Origin: Cyanoderma ruficeps
Lineage: Eukaryota; Chordata; Aves; Passeriformes; Timaliidae
Direction: 5' to 3'
NCBI GenBank assembly: GCA_008694505.1
Contig: VZDJ01000012.1
Location: forward strand, 428,996-492,995
Length of the DNA: 64,000 bases
Both the position numbers and the translations under genes were made by a program. Under the pieces are notes generated by a model that did not search any database, was not told the DNA's origin, and saw nothing but the letters and a program-made list of their open reading frames with translations. Shown here piece after piece: positions 51,301-63,300 of this stretch. The first letter of the stretch is position 1, and each line of letters begins with the position of its first letter.

Positions 51301-54300
51301 ATGGAGGATAAAATCATGGTAACATGGGCCTGTCTTGGTTCAGGAGCATGAAAGTGCCACCTTCCCTCAAAGCAATGGCTTTTGTGCCAACATGAGAGAT
51401 GGGCAGCTGAGCACAGGAAGCTCAAACACAGAACAATGAGAAACAATCACGGGAAAGTAGAAGGTAGATGAAATAATTCTGGCAATAAAGCTGTGCTTTA
51501 CGATTTGCCTGGGTATGAAATTCAGGGCGGAAATGTTTCCACACATGAAGATCACCCACATCCCTGAGTCTCAAGAGTGAGTGTGTTGTGGTTCCAACAA
51601 AGCCAAGGAACTCCCCAGTTCTCCGTGAGAGCAGAACGAGGCCTTGGTGTCAGCATTCAGAAATCCTAAGTGTTTCACTAAGCCCAGACCTCCAGCAGAG
51701 ACAATCAGCTCTGAGATGAGGCTGGAGAGAAATCCCGAAACTGCCCAAGAATGGAGTTCTTAAAGATCTTTTATTAGATCAGCTTATAAATAGTGAAGAA
51801 ACTGCTTCAGATCAACCAACAGTTTGCCCAAAAGCTTCTCTCTGCTTTTTAATTGATCTTAAAGATCAATTAATCGATCTAATAAAAGCCACTGCCTCTC
51901 CATCCAGCCTTGCTTGGATCCTCAGCTCTTCATGGCTGTGTCATTTTAAATTTTAATAACACCTGGTATAACTTAATCTAGATAAAGACCATCAAAAATA
52001 CTTCTGTTTTTAATCATCTGTGCATATTCATGAGGCACCAACACCTCTATTTGTAGAATTTTGTGATGAGACCAATTATTTCCACTTACTACCAAAACCC
52101 GTAATGGAAATGGTTCAGGAATGAGGCTTTAGGATCTTTATTTATATCAAATCCCTACACATACCTGTTTTATGGGCTCTCCTCTCACCTTATCGAGCAC
52201 CACGTCGCTGATGGGAGGCAGCCCCTCAGGTTTTTGGATACAGGCAGGCATGAACTGGATATCCAGCAGGAATTCCCGGTCATATTGCTTCTTCCCCTCT
52301 GGGTCCAGGGGCTTCCACTGCTCTATAGGGAGAGAAGTCCCTGAGAGTCACAGGAAACAAATGCTCTGCCCACCCAGATGTGGTTCTGGTAAATCCAAAG
52401 GGATGAGGCTGCTGCATCAGCCTGGGAAATTTCAATTTAATTTAATTTTCATTTTGAAGGGAGAGAGGAGGGCAACACACCTAACATTAAAGAGACATGA
52501 ACAATGGGGAGTGTGTAGAGCCAGGTCCAGAGCAACCACACCTGGATCTGGTCACTAATTTCAGTTCTAACCCACGTATCTAACTTTGACTTCCGCTCTC
52601 CCGTGGGATATAGTGCAATGGGGACAATTTCCTGTTTCTGGGTGAAAATGCAGAAGTTAAAGGGGTTCATCTGGTGTAAAAGGGAGTCATAAACATGAGT
52701 CAAGGAGAGCAGAGCATGGAACAAAAACAGCCTCTGAAAATGTGAAACCATGGAACTGTGAACAAATCAGGTTGGAGATAAAAGCAGAAACAAGAGAAGC
52801 CACTGCCACAGGCCATGCTCTGGAAATCACAACTTTCCACCTATTTTACGTGGGCCTTTTTGGGTGTGGAGGACCCACCCTGCCTGGTGCAAACCTCAGC
52901 ATAAACTTTCAGCCACTTTAGCACAACAAAAGTCAGCCTCTAGTGGTCTGGAGATGGGATTTTCAGCACTGACCACACAGTTTGTTTGAAATTAGGGAAG
53001 AAAACATGTTTTATCTGAAGGAGAACACCTGCATGAGATGCTGCCTTTGGATCTCCCTCAAACCAGACTGTGTTACTCAGCATTTATCAGCCCTTCAGGT
53101 ATTTACTATCCCTTTATTTCACTCCCTGACCCCTGGCTTTGGATCTCTGGGATCTCACCATCTGCACTCCCACAGAGGTGATGAGCAGGGACTTACTCCA
53201 GTGATGGGTTTCAGTAACTGGGAATGAAAATACACTGAAGTAATTGCAAACTTTAGCTCTTTATGCAATTTTATTTCTACAGAGTTTCAGGATATAGGGG
53301 TGCAGAAGTGGTTTGGCTGGATTCTGGCTGGAATTCCTGGCCTGCCCACTGTACCTGCCATTTACCATGGAAAAGCTCCAACACAACAACAAAGCAGTTT
53401 ATGTGTAGTTTCCTTCTTCTGGAAAGCTCTCAATGAGCTGTCTTAATGCAAAGAGCAGCTGGGGAGCGTCACAGGAAGGATCCTCAATGCAGGGAGTGAC
53501 AGGGATCAAACACACAATTCCTCCAAGAGGCAGAAATTCCCCTTTCTAAAAAGAGCAGAGCTGAAACTGAGGACTATTGCACAGGTCTGAAGTATGTTGC
53601 TTTCCCAGGGATCAATCCAACCCCTCCAGCAAGTGAAAGGACTTCTGGATCCAACTGAGATTGTTCTGACTGCATCAGCCAATGAATTATGGATTAATTT
53701 CAGGAAATGCTTGGCTAGTGAACTCGTCAGGTACCCTGAGTGTGATGAGCTATCAAGACGCCTCTGTGCTTTCCTCACACGATATGATTGTGCTGAATTA
53801 ATACAACCAAAGCAGTTGAGGTGCTTGTCAGAACAAAGTAATGCAGAAACAACCACTGCAGTGGAGTCCCTTAATGGGGGTGCTCCTTGTCTATCAGGTT
53901 CTCCAGGTCCTTTCTTATTATTATTATTATACTCTTTAATTTCTGGTCTCCTAAAAAAATGACTACTTTATTTGGAGGGAGTTCCACTTGAATAAGAAAT
54001 TGCTTAAAAATAGGGAGCAACTGAGAAGTTGGTCTCAAGTTCTCTCTAAATGAGGCAGATTAATTGAGGTGCAGGTCTATAAACTACAAAATCTACATAA
54101 ATAACAAAAAGGTTCTGTCTTCATAAATAACAAAAACACTCTACAGATATCCTATACTCTAATCAATGGGACTGAGCTGGGCAGTGCCTGAATTGAAAAG
54201 CACAAACTGTTTCTTTTCCTTACTTTTCTAGAAATCCAAAGATCCCTGCAATCATTTAACCAGGAAATTAAATCTTTATGAATACACATATTTGTATTTA

Positions 54301-57300
54301 GGACCCAATGAGCACTTTCATTTCTTATTTAACCACCTCTTATTTCACAGGTATATTGGTTTATGTGGAATTTCTTGGATGGTTTCCAGCTATCTATCAC
54401 ACAGGAATCAACTCTCTGCCATTTCCACCATGCTGCAGCCAGCATCCAAACGCACAAAAATTTCAAGCAATTAGGGATTTTCTCTTCTCTTGACCATGAC
54501 CAGCAGGACAAAACCCATATTCCCCTTTTTGCCCTCCTAGAAGATCTCTTGGGGCCTGCTGGATTGCAGATCTCAGCAGAGCTGCACATGGTGAACATTG
54601 AATCCCCTTCCAGCCCCAATGGGAACATCTGTAGGGATGATACACGGGTGTCAGCAGCTCTTACAGGAGGGAAGAAGAGAGGCAGAGTGGAGCAGGACTT
54701 ACCTGGTTTGCACTGGTACACGGGCCCCTCTCCAGAACTCTCTGTGCAGGAGTTGGCGTCAGTGCCTTCGCCCTCCAAGATGCTCTCGGCACCGTTTCGC
54801 GCTGGCTCTACCTCCTGCTCCCCATTCTCTTCCACAGGTTTCCCTGGTTTGAGCTCTGAGGGTTCCCTCTCCAGTTGAAGCCCATGGCTCATCTTCTCCT
54901 GCTCAGATTCAAGTACTTTGTCCCCTGAAGGTTCCTCCTCCTCCTCCTTCGGCTGGAGCACAGAGAGAGGCAGAGGTTTCATTAGAAACACCCCGATTCA
55001 ATGCATGTGTAACAGCTCTTCATGGATTCACACAGCACTTTTGGGAGCAGCAGGAATACAAATGCATCTTACACAGGGATATGGAACACCACACTGAGCC
55101 ACTGGATGATTTATCAGCTCATTCCCATGGATAACCCACTGAAAATTAATGCTGCAAGTGGAAAGACTCAGCATCGCCCATGAAATCCCCATGGGATTGG
55201 ATGGAGAGAACTGTTAAGCCATGAGCAATCCCAGCCTGTAAAGACAATTCTGCTTTCTTCTTCTCCTGCCATCCATGATAGAGGGATGGTAAAGGGCACG
55301 TGGTGCTTGTTTTGGGGGATTCTTCTCTAAAATGCCTGCTGCCAACTGGAGCAGATCCCACTAAGGAAGGCAATGTGAGATCCAGCCACAATTCCAGCAT
55401 CTCGGTTTCAGGAAAAACCATTAATAGTATCCCTGGCTGTTAATTTTAGAGCTCTCCAAGGACACAGCCTGATTGTGCATTCAGGCAAGGAGGCGTTGGA
55501 ATGTGCTTCTCCCGGGAGAAATCCCAGCACTTCTTAGCACTGAACAAAGGAATAACTTCATTGAGGATGCTCTGGAGGAGGCTCCCAATCCTTTTGCCTC
55601 CCCACCTGACGGCACCACATCCTAAAACCCTTCTTGCAGATTTTTCAAGGGAATTCTCTGAAGAATTCCTTAGTGGAACTGCTGGGTGGCACAGGAGACA
55701 CGACTCCTCCAGGGGAGGATGATGTGGAGGATGAACCTGCTGGGGCAGCCCCAGTGACACCTTCTGCTCTCCTGGTCTGCATCACATCTGACCAATCTCA
55801 GCTTTTATCCACACAATGGGCAGTCTGAACATTTACATTTTTATTCTCTTGCTCCATTTCTGCTTGATTCTAACCCCATACTGACCTAGGATATTAAGCA
55901 CAGCTCCCTGCTGCAATATCCCTACTAGAGCAGCAGTGAAAGAGGTTTTCTTTTACTCATCTAATCGCTCTTGAGATGGTTTGCCTGAAAACTTCAGAAT
56001 TTTCCTTTGTCAGCTTCTCCAGTTGGTCATCAAGAAAACTATCCTTTGCCATGATATCCCTGTGCAGAAGAATCTGCCAAATGTCAGGATGCTGGCCTGG
56101 GACCAAAATGGGACAGTGTTGAAGGATCCAAACCCATTTTTCTCTCACCCTTCACTGAAAGGGGTTCCTAAGTGCTGGGAGGCTGGCAGTTTAGTGGAAC
56201 CTTTTAGTGGAAGGTGTCCCCGGCCATGGCAGGGATTGAACCAGGTGAGTATTTAAGGGCCTTTGCAACCCAAACCAGTCCGTGATTCTGCGACTATATT
56301 AGTCATTAAATTAGGCAAACCCAAAGAAACTGAAAAGCTTTAAAAGGGAGCAGAATGACACCTGTTACCTAAAGGATGCTGAGGAATACCAGAGTTCCTC
56401 CCCAAAGCACTGCCCTGGATCCTGTGAGACAATGAGGAAGCAACATCTCTAAAGTACAATTTCAAGAGAGGAACACCATCTTTGAATTTGGGTAAAGCAG
56501 GACTTTGGTTCCCTCTCACCTCTGTTTCTGCCTCTGTCAGCTCCTCAGTGGCTTGGGTCCGGTCTTTTGGTTTCTTCCAGGTCTTTGGTGCAATTACAGC
56601 AGTTTGGGCTGCAAGGTAAATGTGCATCTGTTACAACACTGAATGACACAGAGCTGATGTGGCTGTGGGTGACAAGCTTCCCTCTCAGGGGCTGGTCTGA
56701 GGCACAGGAAAATGAAGCAGTTACAGCCCTGTGGAGAATTCAGCTTGATTTGACCACTTTGGCTTTCAGTGCAGCAATAACAATCATCAGAATGACATTA
56801 AAACAAAGGAATTGTTTTACAAGTTGCTCATTCAAGCTCCAAATGGTACTTGGGGTAGCAAGGAGGTCACTGCCAACAGCACAAGGACCATGCAGGGAAA
56901 AAAACCTTCAGGAAGTCAAGTTTTTGGAAAGACCAGGTGCTGGCTGGGAGAGAAAGTTGTTCTCAACGTATCTTTCTCAAGAATTCTAACATCGTTATAG
57001 TATTAACCATAAACAAGCCCAAATTTCCAGCATCTCATCCAAAAGGAAATCTCCTTCAATCCTGCAGCACTGGTCTGTGCTGGATTTATATTTCAATTTA
57101 AAAGCAGGTTCATAACTCCAGCATTAATGATATCCCTGGCCAACTGAGTCAATGGAAACACCACAGAGTATTCCCAAGATCAGCACCGATTTACTCCAAT
57201 CTTGTTTTCCCTCTAAAGGGTAGAAGAAACCACATAATATATTAAGAGGAGACAAACCCATTAATCCAATCTGCTCCTAATTTGTAGCAACTGCTCCCAG

Positions 57301-60300
57301 TTTAAATTCGGATCCCAGGCACAGATGCCAAGTTAACAAGAGTGTAAATGGGATGGATTTTGTGACTGAAGTTTACTGCAAACAGATTCCCAGCTCCAGC
57401 CGTTGGCTTCCAGCAGATACTGCGGAAAAACCCAGTGTGTACTACCTTTATCACAATAAAATGCAATTTTGAAAAGTTCTTCATTATGAATAAATAAGAA
57501 GAGTTAATAATAGCCAACTCTGTTCCTAAGGGCATGGAGCAAATGGGATTCGCTGAGTTCCCACTGCCCCAAAGGATACATACAAGCTTCTTCGGATTCT
57601 CCAGAGTGCTTCCCTGTTTGGAGGGTGACCTTGGACCTGCAGACACTCTGCAGATTCCAGTGGGAATCACCACATCCAGACCCCAGCCCAAGGAGCAACA
57701 AGAGCTACTGGCACTGACGGAAGACTTTTACCTTCCTGAACACTCCAGAACACAGGCTGAACACTCCAGAAGCAAAGTTAATTAAAAAAGGAAAGCCTTA
57801 TTTAAATATTCAAACATCATCTCTTTGTTCACAAAACCAATGGCTGGAAAAATCATCCAGGTTTCCCAAGCTCCAGGTCCTGCACATCCCATTCACTGCG
57901 TCTCCCTATGGAGAGACTTTAGGGGCTGGGAAGAGCCCCAGCACAAATCCTGAATTTCCTGGGGCTCAAAGGAGTGGAGAGAAAAGGCCAAGCCAGCCCA
58001 GACTGCAACATGGCTTTGTCTCCCACAACTGGGATCAGCCTTTACTGCTGCTCCCAGCAGCTCCTGGCACCTTAGCAAGAACAGCCCAGTTATTCCCACT
58101 ATCCTGGGATAAAACCAGGGCTGGGAATGATCTGTGTCCATGCACGTGGTAATTTCTGGAATTCAGCAAAGCAGAGATCTAAGCCAGGCTCCCTGGTTTG
58201 CTCTATCATAAAACCTGCTAAAAATTCAATGAAAACTGAGCACTTTTCAAAGTGCTGTTTTCAGTCCTCTGGTTTGTTGATGTCACTTGCACACTTTCAG
58301 GGGTTTCTCCAAGAAGGGATTAGGTCTGCAAAGCAACAACCTTAATCTTGCCTGAGCCAAGTAATTTAACTGATCAACCCCAAAGCTTTTAATCTGACAG
58401 AATTTCACTCCCCTCAAACTCAAACCATGGAAACCATCTACGGTGTAAAATAATGTTTCATTTTTAACCGCACAGAAATAAACTCAGGGGTCATGGATCT
58501 GGAGCTGGCAAAGGTCCGGGGTGTTTCCTTCCTCAGCTGTCAGGATGTGAACATTACTGCTGCTCAAGTATACATTCTTTTCACCTTTTTTTGGCAAAAG
58601 TAAGCTCTGTAGAGGCTGCAATCCTGCCAAGCCTACTGAATGAGTCTTGCCTTAAATCCCACGACTTCCATGAGCCTGGGGGTTCTGCAGCTGGAGCAAC
58701 CCCTGACCATGTTGTGGAGCTCCCCAGGATGGATCTCCAGAGATCTCTAGAGACATTGCTCAATTCCCCCCCCGCCTTAAAGTCGCAGACACCAGATTTC
58801 TTTTCTTCTGTCAGGTTCACACTTCTGCTGCAGGAGCTCAAAGGAGAATTTGCACTGATGTGAGTTTGGGTGCCAACCTTCCCAAACCCCAAATCCAACA
58901 GGACAGTGGCGTTATTCATCTGAAGACGAAGTTTCATCTGTGAGGCCATAGAGAAATATAAAGTAATGTGTCCAGTGTCCAGTTTGGTTCTTGAAGAGGG
59001 ACAACTCCGGACACTTCTGGTCTTCTTTTCCATTTTCCAGTCCCCAGCTTGAACAACTTCATGTGCTCTCCAATAGTTCAATTTCTACCCAAATGAAGGT
59101 TCATTTTTGCCACTGTTCACACTTCCAGACCTTGTTTCCAGCTCATTTAATTCCTTTGGAGAAGGGACTCCACAGCTTACAAAACCAAGGGAGATAACAG
59201 GAGTGACAACACAGATTTACTTTAGGACTGGAAAGAGGAACAAACCCTTAATTCCAGACTATCCTGAACACCACTCCTAGTGATAACCCCATCACTGCAG
59301 GGATCTGTTCAGCAGGCCCAACGCTCCCTCAGCACATTTCTCCAGCTGTGTCACATTCCCCAGTGGAACATCTTCCCACAGGATTTAACCACCCGTGAGC
59401 TCATGGCCCATCCAGCAGGACATGAGGCCTCTCCTCTCTGATGTGGTGCCAACTGTGAAGCCTAATTAATACCAGCTCTTATATTTTTATTTTATTATCT
59501 AAGATGCCATGAAAGACCAAAGCAAAGATTCACCACTGCCTCCCAGCTCATGGAAAAGAAAATATATTCCAGTGGTTATGGCAGCCAATCAAGAAAAAGG
59601 TGACACCTGATTTATGTTTCTGCCTCTCCAGGTTTTGGTGCTTGAGAATTTTCTCCAAGGTATTTCCAATTACAGCCCAAGTTGCTCACTACAGCCTCCT
59701 CAGCTCAGAAACCCCATGACACACCACAGCTGGGCAACTTAATACAGAAATATGTCTCATAAATGAGCTCTGCAAGAAACAGCTCTTTGAATTCCATGTG
59801 TTTTAAGTTCTTCCGGTTTCCTGCGTTCCAAGGAGCTCTGTCTGGGACACACATCAGTGACTTGTTTTCCTCTTCACTTCTTGTAATTGCCATGATAGAA
59901 TGGTGACATCAAAGGCCTCAGGTCTCTGGTAGCACCTTCTGCAAAAATTCCACTCCACCAACAAAACACTTTTCCCTGTTTTCGTTGCCTGGAAAGTGCT
60001 GGTCCCTCACTGTAGCTACAGAATCCCCAGAATTTAATAAAAAACAACAGCCACTGATGACTTCTAAGGTGATGTTTTTAGTGCAGATTGGAGCGCCCAG
60101 GTCCTTTCTTGATAATTTATTTTTCTCCTTGTAGAGCAGACGAGTAGGAATTAATTACTTTAAAAAGCATATGCTCTTGCCCCTTGCAGGTTAACAGCTC
60201 TGCCTGTCCCAAAAACTCCAGGCAAAAATTCCTGAGGAGGCAGGAACGCAACTTGTGCCCTGAGAACAGAGAATGTGTCCCTTTTGGGCAGATGCTCAGA

Positions 60301-63300
60301 CCAGGAACACAGCCAGCAGCAAGAAACCACCCCTGGGTACAACATCCTGCACTGCTCAGTGGTTTAATGCTCTGAAACCCACCAAATCTTTCCCATTTCA
60401 CAGAGACACACAACCAGCGATGCTGATGAGCAGGGAATGATGATCTGGTGACTCACAGACACAGAGACTGAGCCACTAAAACTGTCAACTTTGCTGTGAG
60501 GGTGTTCAGAGTAGGGAGAATTACAGTGTAAAATACAACAAGGGTGCTCCAGTAGAATCCCCTGGACTTGGAAATCTGGTAGAGACCTAATGCCAGTGGA
60601 AAAGGAGAAGTGGAGGTTCCCCTGGATCCCCACAGGATCAACTCAGCTCCGGCCTCTCCCTGCAAACACTGACAAAGTTGTTTTGTTGAGCTGTAAAAAA
60701 AGAACTGCTGCAGGATACAGATGTTTAAGGGTCTGAATATATTTTCTTTCTCACCACAGGGTTCGACAGAGCAAAAAATCCAAGTCTGGTGTTCCAGACT
60801 GTTGGACAGGTGTGTCCTGTAAATACTGCAGGAACAGGCAAATCCCTTTGCTCATCCCCGAAAAGCTGCCACCTCCAGTGCAAAATATGGAATCCACCTG
60901 GAAGCCTCAGCAGCGCTGCCCCAGCGGCTCGGCAAGGAGGGGATGAAGGTCTCATTCCCAAAACCAGGCAGGCCAGGTTATACCTATGAAAAGGACATGC
61001 ATGAGGATGAAAAGGACTGCAGGAACGAGATTATCCCGAGAGGTCCCAGCACTGTCCAGCCAGCCCAGCTCAGCTCCCTTTAAAAGGAAAGCAGGAGGAT
61101 GATTTGTGGCCAAGCTGCCCTGTAATAAAAACACCATTCTGCTAAAAACTCCAAAGAAATATTGCTCAAAGTCACAAAGCTCACAGGTACTAGCACATGC
61201 TTGAGAAGTTTCCCTTATCCCAGGTTTAATCCTAACTCCAGAGATCATAAAAAAATCTAGACCTTCAGTCCAAGAAAAACACAACAATATAACACTTTCT
61301 TCTTGCTCCTGAGGGTCAGCATCTGGATTTTCCAACGTGTATGGCAGACATGCTGTTCCTCATTCCTGAATTAGCAGGCAGCCTCAGATGAATTTATTTC
61401 AATCTCTCTTCCTCTCTCCAAGGACTGGAAAATTATTGCTGAAAAGAAGGCTGGCAGAGAAACGCAACAGTTTGGGATCATTAGATCAGGGGCAAAGCAC
61501 AAAAAACTACTTGGAGAGCTTCGTGCTTTCTTTGTAGCCCTGAGCTTTTAATAGAAATTTGAGTTTCAAGTCATCTTTCACATGACTTGAGAACTCCTCG
61601 TTTCCCTGTTGCCAAAGCCAATGGCTTGGCTAACGTGTGCTCTGGAGCATAATGACATTACAGCATTAAATTTAATCTTCTGCATAATTAAAAGCCCAAA
61701 CACTGTAAGTCAATTTTTTTGTAATTTAAACTACAGGCCATTACAAAGCCAGCAATAACACGGCAAGCTGGAACCTGCCTGTTCAAAACCTTATTTACTG
61801 AGTCCCATTTCTCCTCTCCTTTGTAAGGAAATTAATTTGGATTATGAAGTAGCTTGGATTGAAAGGACAACAAGTGCCAGAGCAGTGAAATGACCCGAAT
61901 GAAATAAAAATAGAAGAAGATTAACAGGAAGAAATTCTCACAGTCAGTGTAGTAAAGGGATCTCCCTTCTCATCTGCCGATACTGGATTTTAAAATCAGC
62001 ATATTGAGCATCACACAAACAGGGAGCAGGGCCAACCTCAGCCTTTCAGTGCATTTAAGAACAGAGCCCAAGATTTCTGAGCCCATTTCCCATTTATCAA
62101 AAACAAACCAACCAAACACCCCTAAAAAAACTCCTGTATAGGGTTATGTTACTGTATAGGGTAAAGGTTACTTTAAGAAAATGAAACCAACAAAGATCCA
62201 AATCACAACCAGCTGTTTGTCCTCTTTGTCCAAGCCTCACCAAGTTCCAAGGAATTGAAATAACCGCAGAACAGGATGTAGAAAACGTGACACATGAAAT
62301 GCTATAACACTGCTGGGTGTGAAGAACAGCCCCCACTACACCCCTCCAGCAACAAATAAAAGGAACTGATAATTTAACTTCTTTTCCACAATTTGATCTC
62401 CAGGAATACCTGCAAAAAAAGCCATTTATCCATAGGAAACACAGTGTTAAAACCAGTGCCAAACCAGAGATGTGGCAGGGCTGAAACCAAAGGCAGGCAA
62501 CAACGCTTGGAGAAACAGGCTGGATTTTAAAAGGCAGTTGCAGAAATTGCAATTTTAGTGAATTTTAAACTGTAAACTGCAGAATTTAAATTTAAAATTG
62601 CAAATCATACATTTTGCTTACATGCGACTTTTGCAAATGAAAAGTAGAAGCATCACTAATGAAGGCTGGGCAGGTAGAGGTGTGGGATACTGAGGTGACG
62701 ATGGGGTGTGACCCAGGTGGGTGATACTAGTGTGACACTGGTTGTCAGTTGTTTGGATGAGTGTGAACGGTCCATTTCATTTTCCCACATCTGGGAACAC
62801 CGTGACACATTTTTACAGCTGGAAAAGACCCCAGTTCAGCAGTTCTGGAAATCAGTGGCTCAGGGGCGTCCCCCCAAGAGCTCCAGGGTGCCAGAGCCAC
62901 AGGCCTTTGGACCAACTGCTCACCTCGGGGGGAACAGGAGCTGTGGCTGCCCCATCCCTGGAAGTGTCCAAGGCCAGGCTGGATACGGGGGCTTGGAGCA
63001 ACCTGGCATAGTGAAAGGTGTCCCTGCCCATGGCAGGGGGTGGTACTGGATGGGATTTAAGGTCCCTCCAATCCAAACCATCCTGGGATTCCATGAAGAG
63101 CAGTGTGTTCTGCACTCCCCCTCCACCAGCCCTGTGTTGCCATGAGAGCATGAGCCCACCCCAGCCTGGGACATACACCCAAGTCAGTGACCAATTACGA
63201 ACAATCAGGAGGGATTTCTGCCAACAAAGATCAGCATTTCACAATCACAACAGCCATGAGGCACCACCGCACTTTTTTCTTTTGCAGATAGAAACAGAAG

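Noticed and set aside
62097..62552. 151-codon minus-strand ORF in the intron after exon A
   Set aside because: Hydrophobic, Cys-rich random-looking sequence with no homology I recognise and no splice context.
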